Assembly (NCBI GenBank): GCA_036937835.1
Contig: CM072880.1
Coordinates: 691,001-755,000 of the forward strand
Origin: Pampus argenteus
Lineage: Eukaryota; Chordata; Actinopteri; Scombriformes; Stromateidae
Length of the DNA stretch: 64,000 nucleotides
Direction: 5' to 3'
Part shown: in pieces, positions 24,808-34,386 of the stretch
Numbering within the stretch: the stretch's first letter is position 1
Layout of the letters: each line of letters opens with the position of its first letter
The notes under the pieces: model-generated
Seen by the model: the letters and a program-made list of their open reading frames with translations, nothing else
Told to the model about the DNA's origin: nothing
Databases searched by the model: none
Position numbers and translations under genes: made by a program

Positions 24808-26026
24808 AGATAAAAGGTTGTGTTAGGGACGGCAACATAATGATAAGTGTGTGCTGTGTGTGTGTGGATGACTCTATAGCTCTGATGTGGCTCACACACA
24901 CCCACATGATGTGTGTGTGTGACAGACTGAGTTTACTTCTCTCTCTTTCTCTCTCTCTCTCACACACAAAAACACACACACACACACAGATCATTTGTCT
25001 GGCGAGGCGTTTAAGGTCCTCTGCTACACGTAGTAAAAGAAAAGCCTGACATTGCCAATGTGTTATAGTGTGTTTGTAGTCAGGTTAACTATCAAACTGA
25101 AGCATCATTGCTGTTGCTATGGTTACCTGTAGGTGAATATAACCTGAGAAGAGTTTTAGAGGCATCATGGCACACAGAGCTCATCCTAACCCTCTTTGTC
25201 TCTGTCTGCAGGTAAGTCTCAGGGCCTGGTGAACTTTGTCCTCTCTAAAGAAGGCGGTGATCTCTCTCTGGTGGAGCAGGCTAACGTCTGGCTCTTCCTC
25301 CGTCTGGCGAAGACCAACCGCAGCCGAGCCAAAGTCACCATCCGTCTCTTCCAGCAGCTCCCAAACGGACGGCCGTCTTTGCCGCAGGAAGATGTCCTCT
25401 TGGCAGAGAAAACGGTGGACACCCGTCGCAGTGGCTGGCACACCTTCCCGGTGTCGGCAGCAGTCCAAGCGCTGCTGCAGAGCACTGAGAGCACAACGCT
25501 GAGCCTCAGGGTGTCCTGTCCACTCTGCGCCAACGCCGGCGCCACACCCATCCTGGTCTCCAGCGGCTCGGAGACGTCGCAGCGTGCCAACCAACGGGAA
25601 CAATCCCACCGGCCCTTTCTCATGGCGGTGGTCCGGCAGGGGGATAGCAGCGACTCACGACGGCGAAAGAAGCGCGGGCTGGAGTGTGACGGGAAGGTCC
25701 GCGTCTGCTGCAAACGGCAGTTCTACGTCAACTTCAAAGACATTGGCTGGAACGACTGGATAATCGCACCGTCTGGTTACCACGCTAACTACTGCGAGGG
25801 CGAGTGCCCCTCCCACGTGGCGAGCATCACTGGGTCCACGTTGTCCTTCCACTCCACCGTCATCAGCCACTACCGCATGAGGGGCTACAGCCCGTTCCAG
25901 AACCTGCGGTCGTGCTGCGTCCCCACCAGGCTACGCGCCATGTCCATGCTCTACTACAACGAGGAGCAAAAGATCATCAAGAAGGACATCCAGAACATGA
26001 TCGTGGAGGAGTGCGGCTGCTCATAA
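14030..26026 (+). CDS. inhba: Inhibin/activin beta A subunit precursor (two coding exons)
   Basis: Join of 14030-14576 and 25212-26026; 453 codons plus stop. The product is a secreted TGF-beta family ligand subunit. In vertebrates its homodimer is activin A and its dimer with the alpha subunit is inhibin A, acting through ACVR2/ALK4 and Smad2/3. The joined protein has a hydrophobic signal (residues 1 to about 20), a CPSC motif (53-56), the prodomain segment VKRHILNMLHL (93-103), Asn107 and Asn218 N-glycosylation sequons, CPLC (285-288), the cleavage site RRRKKR (332-337) and a 116-residue mature domain (338-453). The human precursor is 426 residues with the same 116-residue mature length. Beta A rather than beta B is indicated by SGYHANYCEGECPSH and IIKKDIQNMIVEECGCS. 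Teleosts often carry two inhba paralogues; which one this is cannot be decided here. Confidence 0.96.
14462..14518 (+). repeat. inhba: Gly/Ala low-complexity tract inside inhba prodomain
   Basis: Residues 145-163 consist almost only of Gly and Ala with a few Arg and one Val. The DNA is purine-rich GGAGGAGGGGG followed by GCG/GCC-rich repeats, suggesting replication slippage. It lies between the conserved LRKLHVG helix segment and the EIITFAE motif, a region where length varies among vertebrate sequences. Confidence 0.8.
14595..14682. repeat. (TG)n and (CA)n inverted pair just after the inhba donor
   Basis: A TG run (14597-14621) and a CA run (14649-14682) are separated by about 28 nt, starting 20 nt downstream of the exon 1 donor. 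In pre-mRNA the UG and CA tracts are complementary and could form a stem of about 25 bp beside the 5' splice site. Confidence 0.85.
14776..15060. repeat. alternating purine-pyrimidine (GC/GT/CA) cluster
   Basis: Contains (GC)5 at 14781-14790 continuing into GTGTGTGT, a (CA)n run at about 14858-14896 and a TG/CG mixed run from 14968 to 15058. GC/GT alternation is the classic composition for left-handed Z-DNA. A short CCTTCCTCCA triplicate follows at about 15090-15125. Confidence 0.85.
15490..15655 (-). mobile_element. AT-rich MITE-like repeat related to 37580-37877
   Basis: Contains TTTATAACTCACTA (15571-15584) within AT-rich sequence with ATTTAT, GATATAAG and TATCATAA words. The same 14-mer in reverse complement occurs near 37808-37821 in a similar context, including the nearby ATATAAG word. 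The ends here are not well defined, so I call it a relative of the better-bounded copy at 37.6 kb. Confidence 0.45.
15660..16560. other. intronic sequence, nothing recognised
   Basis: No exon, RNA or well-bounded repeat seen. Confidence 0.4.
16561..16665 (+). mobile_element. degenerate LINE reverse-transcriptase relic
   Basis: From 16573 the plus strand reads GVPQDYILGPLYF, closely matching the non-LTR reverse-transcriptase motif B consensus (GVPQGS-LGPLLF), followed by a further stretch of open but diverged sequence. The catalytic DD motif is not seen downstream. This is an old fragment inside the inhba intron. Confidence 0.5.
16666..19650. other. intronic sequence without recognised gene
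   Basis: Includes a (CA)n tract at 18062-18087. The stretch 17340-17450 is free of simple repeats and contains paired TAATTGAA words of a kind bound by homeodomain proteins; it could be a regulatory element, but conservation cannot be judged here. Confidence 0.4.
19651..19723. repeat. (TA)n microsatellite with TG interruptions
   Basis: About 73 bp of alternating TA with three TATG/TACA interruptions. Confidence 0.95.
20025..20095. repeat. (GAAA)n tetranucleotide microsatellite
   Basis: About 17 uninterrupted GAAA units. Confidence 0.97.
20255..20540 (+). repeat. interspersed fish repeat (ATTGGATGGATTG family)
   Basis: Contains successive phrases that I recognise from a very common teleost dispersed repeat: TATTGGATGGATTGTCAT, TCCTCTCAGGATGAA, CAATACTTTGGTTTATGACC, TGATTAGCAAATGCTAA and TAGCATGCTGATGTTAACA. 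The full extent is uncertain, and the class of the family is not something I can state from sequence alone. A short relative lies at about 35430-35550. Confidence 0.6.
20998..21033. repeat. (TG)n microsatellite
   Basis: About 18 TG units in the inhba intron. Confidence 0.95.
21185..21222. repeat. (TTTA)n microsatellite
   Basis: About nine TTTA units. Confidence 0.95.
21559..21626. repeat. (TG)n microsatellite
   Basis: About 34 TG units with one TA interruption. Confidence 0.95.
21627..23489. other. intronic sequence with TG-GA microsatellite
   Basis: A compound (TG)n(GA)n tract occupies 22320-22376. No exon or well-bounded element otherwise recognised. Confidence 0.45.
23490..24041. repeat. 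110-unit GTAYR pentanucleotide array
   Basis: From 23491 to 24040 the sequence is 110 consecutive 5-bp units with no insertion or deletion. Hand count: 40 GTATA, 27 GTACG, 22 GTATG, 16 GTACA, 3 GTGTA, 1 GTATT and 1 ATATA. Variation is thus almost confined to positions 4 (T/C) and 5 (A/G), both transitions. Same-type units are grouped in runs of up to 9. The minus strand lacks stop codons in two frames, giving 194- and 210-codon spurious frames rich in Tyr, Thr and Pro. Confidence 0.97.
24042..24779. other. intronic sequence with (CA)n tract
   Basis: A (CA)n tract lies at 24286-24316. The block 24205-24280 and the stretch 24400-24500 are not simple repeats; no gene seen. Confidence 0.4.
24780..24990. 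repeat. TG, CT and CA tracts before inhba exon 2
   Basis: (TG)n at 24781-24807, a palindromic CACACAC/GTGTGTG segment at 24893-24922, a CT run at 24940-24960 and (CA)n tracts at 24961-24988. The cluster lies 220-430 nt upstream of the exon 2 acceptor and is complementary in sense to the TG/CA tracts next to the exon 1 donor. Confidence 0.9.
25212..26026 (+). CDS. inhba: inhba coding exon 2 (prodomain C-terminus and mature ligand)
   Basis: Encodes residues 183-453 and the TAA stop at 26024-26026. It carries VWLFLRL, the NRS sequon (Asn218), KVTIRLFQQ, the conserved EQSHRPFLM segment and the furin-type site RRRKKR. The mature domain follows. The long Lys/Glu/Gly-rich insert that human beta A carries before EQSHRPFL is replaced by a short Ser/Gln/Asn-containing linker. 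The frame is intact, without stop or frameshift. The acceptor is CTGTCTGCAG. GC-rich third positions contrast with the AT-rich flanks, as is usual for a teleost coding exon. Confidence 0.96.
25676..26023 (+). other. inhba: mature activin beta A peptide coding segment
   Basis: Encodes 116 residues after RRRKKR. Nine cysteines lie at mature positions 4, 11, 12, 40, 44, 80, 81, 113 and 115, the complete activin pattern including Cys80 for the inter-subunit disulphide. Landmarks are GLECDGK at the start, FKDIGWNDWIIAPSGYHA, the HYRMRG helix end, SCCVPT and the terminal EECGCS. No key residue is missing, so the ligand should dimerise and signal normally. Confidence 0.95.
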
Positions 26027-26537
26027 AGATACAAACCTGAACCGAACTGGACTGGAGAGGGCAGATGCGAGAGCAGGAGGTCGCCTGATCCCAGAGAGAG
26101 AGAGACGGGGAAGAGATGGACGAAGGAGAGGAAGATGAACATCACCTCCTCCCTGCGTCACTCCGTCACTCTCTGGGAACAAAAATTCTTCTCCATCCTC
26201 ATTCAGCTGAACTCAGAGAGAGTCTTGATGGCACTTTCAGAAAAAAAAGAAAAAAGATAGAAAAAAAGAATATCTAATATATTTTTGTTACAAACGGAGG
26301 GAGTGAGGCTTATTTATGTGGCTGTGTGAGACGTTCAAGCACCACACGACCAGTCAGACGTTGGAGAGACGAGGTGCCTGAAAAACTACAAACAAAAAAC
26401 AATCTCAAAACTATGCAACTTGTTTCACATATTATGATCTTATTGTATTTTACTTTGTTTCCATTTGTTTGTTTCCCAACTGTTTACTTTTTAAAAAATG
26501 TACGAGGAAGAAGAATCTTTTGTATTAATTTACATTG

Positions 26538-26599
<62 letters not shown>

Positions 26600-28716
26600 T
26601 GAGAGATACTTGAAAGAAACAAGTTGGCCCAGCTGCTGGAACCAAACACTTCTTTATGTTACTATGGTTACAATGTTGATGTTATAATAATTATTGTCAG
26701 TAATTACATTAATAATATTTTTGTTATTGTTAATAATATTTTGTTTGGCTGCAATTGTGTTATTATGTTGTTTTTTTAAGAAACGTTACACATTTTCATT
26801 TTTTGCACTATAGTGACATCTGTGTTCAGATTAGAAACAGACTGAGAAGATGTATGATAGAGGAGACAGACTGAGGCCTCCAGGTTACAGAAAGCTCACA
26901 GGTTTGATCTCCATGTTGCTGTTACGTCACCATAAGTCGCTCTGGGCTCGGCCATCATTTATTTCACATGTGGTTGTTATCAAATGTAACGTTACTGAAT
27001 CCTAAAAATACATATCTATGTGCACGTTTCTAATTATAAAAACCAACATTACAAAAACATTTAAATATGACAATATGTTCTTATATCCCTCATGTCCAGA
27101 GTCATTTAGAACCAACTGTTCTGTTAGAAATGGAACAAACGACTTCTATCAGTAACGTATTAATTGGTGGTCTTCCTGTTCACAGCTAGCAGCATCAACA
27201 GCTAACATGTTGGTGGCGCTAGCTGGACACTTAGCACAGATTGGAGCTAACTATACATTAAATGCAACATGTACAGTTGTCTACATGTGTAAAGTGTTAG
27301 CATAGTCAGTCCTGATCTGGTGGCTGCTGCACTGGAGGAACTTCCTGTCTGACTTCATGGAGAATAAACAGCACTTCTGAGAAGATAAATGATAAAATCA
27401 GAATAAAAAACAAAATCATATTTTCTGCCATTTACTGATGTCGCTAATAAAAAAGTTCCCATGAGCTCCCTTGAGTGGCAGTTTTGTGAATGCTAACAGT
27501 CACACCGGCTATCTTATAACATCTCCAAAACACAACTAAATATATGAACCACAGATGTAGAGCAGAAGCACAACTTCTATTTTAAGTTTGTTAACAAGTC
27601 ACCACCATTACTACTAAAATACCACAAATTAACAATGCAGGAGTTAATACGATGAGGTTTTAATGTTTAAGACTTATAAAATATTATAATAAATATTGGA
27701 TTATAACTTTAAGATGAATGTTAGGGGTAGTTGATAAAGGAGAATGCATTTTAGTAAAAGCTAGTAGGTGGAGCCTGAGTTGGAGCTTTTTGGTATTTCT
27801 AGAGTCACAAGTGAACTTTGAAGCTTCATTTCAAGATCAATTAATGTTTTTTTCACCAAAGTTGCATTCTAGTGAAATTGAAATCCTCTTAATAATCCCC
27901 AATAACCTGCGAATGAATCCCTTTAAAAGGTGGAGATGAGTGATGAAAGTCTTTTGGTTTGTAGGAATGAACAGTTTTCTATGAGAGACAAAGTCAGTGT
28001 CTTTCATCACAGCAAAGTATTCAATCAATGTGATAACTTTTAGAGGAAAGGGTTAATGTCTTGTTCTGGAGAAAACATCCAATGTCCACTTTTAGTTTGC
28101 TTGAGAAGACCAAAGAGTTGAGTTTGTGCATTTGTTTATGTGCAAAACAGTTGAAGTAAAACTTTTGAATTAAATGTTGAAAAGTAAAAAAAAAACAAAA
28201 AAACAAACAAAAACAAAAAAAGTCTTATTTTGTGCGTTTTGTGTCATAGAAGTTCACAAATGTGATCTGAATGTGTCATTTGCTTTCATAAAGAGAGATG
28301 ACTGATGTTTAATCCGTGCTTTTGTGTCAGATGGATTTCATTTGTGAGTTTTTCTTCGTTGTTTCGTTTACTTCTTGCGTTTGCTCGCTCTCCTCCTGCA
28401 CACTAAGAACTCTGCTTCCCAGAATGCTTTACTCCTTTCTTTAGTTTCCTCCATATGAGAAAGACAATCTACAGTCGCCATGTTCACAAACACCATCCAG
28501 TCATATCTGGTGATTTCTGAGTGTTTCTGTATCGTATGTATGTTTGTGTTGATATCAGTATTATCGACATGTTCACCAAAAGTTCGGGAGAATCGTTCCC
28601 CTCTTTGATGAAGTCACATGTCACGTGTTATTGTCTAGAAGAGACGCTCCTCTTCTGGACTTTTTGGGACAAACTCACAGTCCATCCTGTGTGTACATGG
28701 ACACACACACACACAC

Positions 28717-28758
<42 letters not shown>

Positions 28759-29035
28759 GCATTGAGGTGGTTGTGTTTGTTCAGATTTTGTTCTTTTTAT
28801 CAAGACAAAAAAATATTGACACTGAACAAAGTGGACAAAGAATAAAAAGTCTATTTTTTATTCTGTATATATGAAATCAAGATTCCAGTATGTTGCATTG
28901 CTTTGTTGTACAAATCCAATATGCTTGTGGCATTTTTCTAATCTAATTTATTTTACAGTACTTTTTTTGGTTTTTGTTTTCTGCTTCACCATTAAAGTTT
29001 AAAGGATGTACACAAATAAAATGTGTTCTGGTCAT
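26027..29035 (+). other. inhba: candidate inhba 3' untranslated region
   Basis: No coding frame is supportable here. It includes an A-rich stretch (26238-26280), a TG/CG dinucleotide tract (26537-26600), a (CA)n tract (28699-28753) and ATTTA-type AU motifs (for example near 26308 and 28947). TGTATATA at 28864-28871 matches the Pumilio-binding consensus UGUANAUA. Several AATAAA hexamers occur (about 27362, 28841, 29015); the last has a good downstream TG-rich element. A 3-kb 3'UTR is plausible for this gene but not shown by transcript data. Confidence 0.45.
29015..29020 (+). terminator. inhba: candidate inhba polyadenylation signal
   Basis: AATAAA preceded by ATTAAAG at about 28991 and followed within 10 nt by TGTGTTCTGG, a typical GU-rich downstream element. 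An alternative AATAAA lies at 28841-28846. Choice between them needs 3' end data. Confidence 0.45.
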
Positions 29036-29039
29036 TTTC

Positions 29040-29956
29040 CTCCTCAATTCTTCATCCATTAAATGCACTGAATGTCTCTTTATAGAAACCTCCTGGTGTT
29101 AATTAAGGATTAATATTATTATGATGTCAATATAAGGTTATTATGAGGATTATGTGGTTGTTAAAGTTCCCTTTTCTGTTTTTAAACTCAAGAGTTGTCA
29201 CCACCTCCCATCAGGTTATGAAGCTCCACACAGGCTTTGGGCTTTGGGGCACGCTGACATTCATAAAGATGGAAACCTGCATTGTTAAACACACGTTAAA
29301 AACTGACACAGCTTCTCCAGCTCGGAGGACGAATGTTCAGGGTCGAGGCCGAGTCCGCTGGAGCGACTCCAGCCAGCAAGGAGAAGACACAGCAGGAATT
29401 TATTTCCACACGCAGAGAAAAAAAAAGCAGCACTATTAAAGCTGTAACACGAGGTGGAAGAAGACCAGCGGGTTTCCTCCTCTGTCCTGGTAAACGTTAA
29501 AGTCACACCTGCAGCAGGTGTCAGGTTTTAAGAAGGTCCCATGACATGAACAATGTATTCTCCAGTGTTGTGACTGTGAGTCTGAAGGAGTATTATATAT
29601 CTGTATTATTACATAAAACTATGTATTTCTGTATAGAGTTGCAACGTTGATTAGTGAGTCAGCAGAAAATTAATCTATTTTGAAACTAAACTATTTTCCT
29701 AATCCAATAATCATTTCAGTCCTTGTTTTGAGCAAATATGCCAATAATTTGCTGGTTTAAAATCAAATCTGATGTTATTTTTTAATAACATCAGATTATC
29801 GACTGCTCGGCTCAGTCATGAAGACGTCTTAATGTCATACGAGGACGTGGCACTCTCAGGTTTACATGTGAAGACTCGGACAGTATCACAGAAACACAAA
29901 AAAACAGTTGAAACCAAATTCAGCACAGAATCAATGCAAATACATACAAATGCTTT
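29040..29956. other. 3' flank, nothing but a small hairpin
   Basis: No gene recognised. A perfect inverted repeat (arm AATCTGATGTTATT, 14 bp, loop TTTT) lies at 29766-29797. Confidence 0.5.
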
Positions 29957-30160
29957 TATACACAGAACATTTATTAATACATACATGTACTTTGTTCTGC
30001 AGAGGAACCCAAAGATCCATAACACAGAACGTCAACATTTATGAATACATACATGTACTTTGTTCTGCAGAGGAACCCAAAGATCCATAACACAAAACGT
30101 CAACATTTATGAATACATACATGTACTTTGTTCTGCAGAGGAACCCAAAGATCCATAACA
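29957..30160. repeat. 68-bp tandem repeat, about 3 copies
   Basis: The word TGTACTTTGTTCTGCAGAGG begins at 29986, 30054 and 30122, an exact 68-bp period. Copies are nearly identical, so this is a recent duplication. The third copy stops at about 30160. Confidence 0.93.
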
Positions 30161-31444
30161 TCAGCGGTTTTTAGAGGTTTTAGAGGTCTGTCTGTGTAAT
30201 TGAACACATATGCTGTTTCTACAAATATAGACAAGACATGCCAACAGAGATGTGAGTAAAGACGGATAATCTCAGGCGCCAGTGGTTCTTCTGAAAGTTA
30301 AATTTACTTTATAATCATAACTCATAATTTAGTTTTGTGACATTTTTCAATAATTAACCTTTAAACAACAAAAGATCTTCAAAGGTTGCTATAATGAATC
30401 ATTTTATAAAATGTTTGTGTATAATGTGATATAATGATCAGGATTGGAGTTTTTACACTAGGAAATAAAATCATCAAAGGTTGGGCTGTGATCAGGGTCC
30501 TTTAATAAATCAGATAAAACAATATGCATATAAACAAATGGAGCACAGTAAACATAAAGATCTAAATAAATAGATGATTAGTTCGTAGTTTTCTGCTGAT
30601 ATTTAATGTCCTACAGAACCTCATATGAGTCTTCAGTTCATGGTACATCAGATCTGGCCTGGATGCTGAAAGTTCTGCATAATTTAACATGGAAGTTTTA
30701 CACAGGAATAAAATCACTGAGGGCAATTATCCCAAATGACTGCATTTCCCTGTGAGATAGCAGCGCTGTGAACGGCCGGCCTGTGACAGTTAGCTTACAG
30801 AGGGTGTGACAGCAGAGTCATTTCCTCTCTGACATCCAGCGAACAGCAATCTGACAGTCCTGCGTGGGAAACAATCACAAAGACGTCACGTTCATAACAC
30901 CGTGAGCGTGCTGCAGATTTTCTGATTTACTCAACACATTAGATCATCATTTAGAATGAATACAATCTTAATTTGCAACCTGCTGAGGTTATTACACCTG
31001 TTTGAGAAAAATGAGCCGAACTGGACTGAAGAGTGGAAACTTGTGTCAAAGGAAAACAATCCTGCAAAGTCGATTTCACCCGAAGCCTTTCTGCAGACTA
31101 GAAGAGCAGAAAAACAGTTCAAAACCTGCAGATGTGTCTCAAATCTGTTTATGAATTCCCAAAGATTCAAATAAAGTCCAGATAATACGGAGAGCTGAAG
31201 CCATGGGACCTTATTCCAGAAAATATATGTATATGTATTGTACTTAACTTGGTTCCTGTTTGAATTGTGCCATGATTTACACATGTGATGTTTGTCCATT
31301 TAAAAATAACAAGTTGAAAGTATAAAACTATGAAAATATGTAATTAGATGATAAGATGACACACAAGCTGTAAGCCTGTTTCAAATGAAGGCCTGGTTGA
31401 GACGATGTAAAGGAAAGAGAATAAAGACTAAACCAGGGAACTTT
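30161..31444. other. non-coding flank, nothing recognised
   Basis: AT-rich unique sequence. The 122-codon minus-strand frame at 30931-31299 shows no recognisable domain and is unsupported. Confidence 0.4.
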
Positions 31445-31527
31445 CTCTTCTTAACCCATAAGAACCTACTGTGACACCAAAGTAAAGGAAACAGTGTTAC
31501 TGTGGGTTCTTATGGGTTAAAGAAGAA
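31445..31527. mobile_element. short palindromic MITE-like hairpin
   Basis: TTAACCCATAAGAACC begins at 31451, and its near-perfect reverse complement GGTTCTTATGGGTTAA ends at 31520. Arms extend to about 27 bp with a few mismatches and a loop of about 16 nt. A near-complete fold-back of this size is typical of a very short non-autonomous DNA element. No transposase and no certain target-site duplication. Confidence 0.55.
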
Positions 31528-32586
31528 CATAAGAACACGGCTCAAGTTAAACTCTTAAAGGTGCATTGTGGAGTTTTTGACCACTAGTTGTGCCATGGAG
31601 CGTTGGGTTTGTTCGACCTCAGATATGTTTTGGTGAATGTAAACTTCATTTTCCAGAAATGTCTCAAGGGAACCTCAAAGAGAACCATTAGCCATGTTTC
31701 CATACCATACATACTTTAACAGAATTGATTAATGAAGCCGCTGCTGCTGTGTGTTGTGTGACCCAAGAGGTGAGCCGTACTTCGTCTGCATCCAAACTGA
31801 ATGAATGCCTAGCGTGTAACGTGTGCTAATGACAACCCAGAGTTCTTCAGTGAGACAGAAACAGCGTGCTAAATGGATCACATCAGTCCGCCTGGCTGTA
31901 GCTGTGATCTGTCTCCGGTCTGATTACCTGCTGTCATTTGTTTCCCATCAGCCCCCTGACTGACTGAGGAACGCCCTCGCTATCTCTGTCCTCATCGCCT
32001 CACAAAACACATTTTTATCAGCTCACATTAGCACAGCGGCTTTGACCTCACACAGTGTGTGTCATCATTCAGCTTTTATCTGATTATCCAGCTCACTCTG
32101 TTTCTTCTACGTGCAGTAAAAGTATCTGACTTAGCGTGAGGCCTCTTCGTACCAGTTTCATGTTATAAATGACAAACATTACAACGGCAAAACTTTTAGT
32201 CCCTGGTTTACTTTACACTCCTGCTGATTCATTATTTTTGGTAAAACTGGACTCCATCTCTGTTGTAGGTTTCAAATCTCTGAAGGCTGATTTTCACAGA
32301 AATTAATACAAACCAAACAAGACAGTGACCAGCAGGAATATGAAGTATAGTCCTATATAACCTTATTTGCATATAAAGAACTGAATCCTGTACAACCACC
32401 TTGATGTCTCTTTAAATCTGCCGTGACCCTCACAGATCAGCGTCTGTCCTCAGTAATACAAAGTATTGTTGCCTGTTGCTCTGTAGATACAAAGTGCTGC
32501 AGGACGTCCTGCTTGTTGCCAGGAAGTCTCTGAAAACTGTCACCTGCTTACGTCAATGTCCAACAAAGTAACAGTCAGACTCATCA
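31528..32586. other. non-coding flank, possible conserved element
   Basis: 31557-31700 resembles interspersed-repeat sequence (TTTTTGACCACTAG). 31720-32060 is repeat-free, has balanced composition and no open frame, and looks like a candidate regulatory block. Nothing definite. Confidence 0.35.
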
Positions 32587-34386
32587 GTGAACCTCACACA
32601 CATGAACCTCACACACATGAACCTCACACACATGAACCTCACACACACGAACCTCACACACATAAACCTCACACACATGAACCTCACACACATTAACCTC
32701 ACACACGAACCTCACACACATGAACCTCACACACATGAACCTCACACACACGAACCTCACACACATGAACCTCACACACATGAACCTCACACACATGAAC
32801 CCCACACACGAACCTCACACACATGAACCTCACACACACGAACCTCACACACACGAACCTCACACACATGAACCTCACACACACGAACCTCACACACATG
32901 AACCTCACACACATGAACCTCACACACATGAACCTCACACACATGAGCCTCACACACATAAACCTCACACACACGAACCTCACACACATGAACCTCACAC
33001 ACACGAACCTCATACACACGAACCTCACACACACGAACCTCACACACATTAACCTCACACACACAAACCTCACACAAATGAACCTCACACACAAACCTCA
33101 CACACATGAACCTCACACACATTAACCTCACACACACAAACCTCACACAAATGAACCTCACACACATGAACCTCATGAACCTCACACACATGAACCTCAC
33201 ACACACGAACCTCACACACATGAACCTCACACACACAAACCTCACACACGAACCTCACACACATGAACCTCACACACGAACCTCACACACGAACCTCACA
33301 CACATGAACCTCACACACAAACCTCACACACATGAACCTCACACACACAAACCTCACACACACGAACCTCACACACATGAACCTCACACACATGAACCCC
33401 ACACACGAACCTCACACACATTAACCTCACATACATGAACCTCACACACACAAACCTCACACACATTAACCTCACACACATGAACCTCACACACATGAAC
33501 CTCACACACATGAGCCTCACACACATGAGCCTCACACACATGAACCTCACACACACAAACCTCACACACACAAACCTCACACACATGAACCTCACACACA
33601 TGAACCTCACACACACGAGCCTCACACACACGAACCTCACACACATTAACCTCACACACATGAACCTCACACACATGAGCCTCACACACATGAGCCTCAC
33701 ACACATGAGCCTCACACACATGAACCTCACACACATTAACCTCACGCACATGAACCTCACACACATGAACCTTACACACATGAGCCTCACACACATGAAC
33801 CTCACACACATGAGCCTCACACACACACAAACCTCACACACATGAACCTCACACACGAACCTCACACACGAACCTCACACACATGAACCTCACACACAAA
33901 CCTCACACACACGAACCTCACACACACAAACCTCACACACACGAACCTCACACACATGAACCTCACACACATGAACCCCACACACGAACCTCACACACAT
34001 TAACCTCACATACATGAACCTCACACACACAAACCTCACGCACATTAACCTCACGCACATGAACCTCACACACATGAACCTCACACACACGAACCTCACA
34101 CACATGAACCTCACACACATGAACCTCACACACATTAACCTCACACACATTAACCTCACACACATTAACCTCACGCACATGAACCTCACACACATGAACC
34201 TCACACACATGAACCTCACACACATGAACCCCACACACGAACCTCACACACATTAACCTCACATACATGAACCTCACACACACGAACCTCACACACACGA
34301 ACCTCACACACATGAACCTCACACACATGAACCTCACACACATGAGCCTCACACACATGAACCTCACACACATGAGCCTCACACAA
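32587..34386. repeat. 1.8-kb array of 15-bp AACCTCACACACATG units
   Basis: About 120 units, mostly 15 bp, with ATG, ACG, ACA or ATT in the last three positions and some 13-bp AACCTCACACACG units. A rare AACCCCACACACG variant starts (first C of the run) at 32800, 33397, 33976 and 34229. The last three are followed by the same CATTAACCTCACATACATG context, showing that blocks of about 579 and 253 bp were duplicated within the array. Spurious open frames arise on both strands. Confidence 0.97.

Larger units (their letters stand above)
14577..25211 (+). other. inhba: inhba intron (phase 1, 10,635 bp)
   Basis: Begins GTGAGTAC and ends CTGTCTGCAG. The last base of exon 1 (G) and the first two of exon 2 (GT) form a Gly codon, restoring the EAG-KSQG protein order expected of the family. 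A branch-point-like CCTAACC lies at 25185-25191, about 22 nt before the acceptor. The intron holds TG/CA tracts near both ends, a CG/TG alternating stretch, old transposon pieces and a 550-bp pentanucleotide array. No gene is nested within it. Confidence 0.93.

Noticed and set aside
25181..25870. Minus-strand and out-of-frame open frames overlapping inhba exon 2
   Set aside because: Shadows of a GC-rich coding exon; the plus-strand activin frame explains the sequence fully.
25676..26023. Assignment as inhibin beta B or another TGF-beta ligand
   Set aside because: The mature sequence has beta A-specific wording (YHANYCEGECPSH, IIKKDIQNM) in place of the beta B wording.
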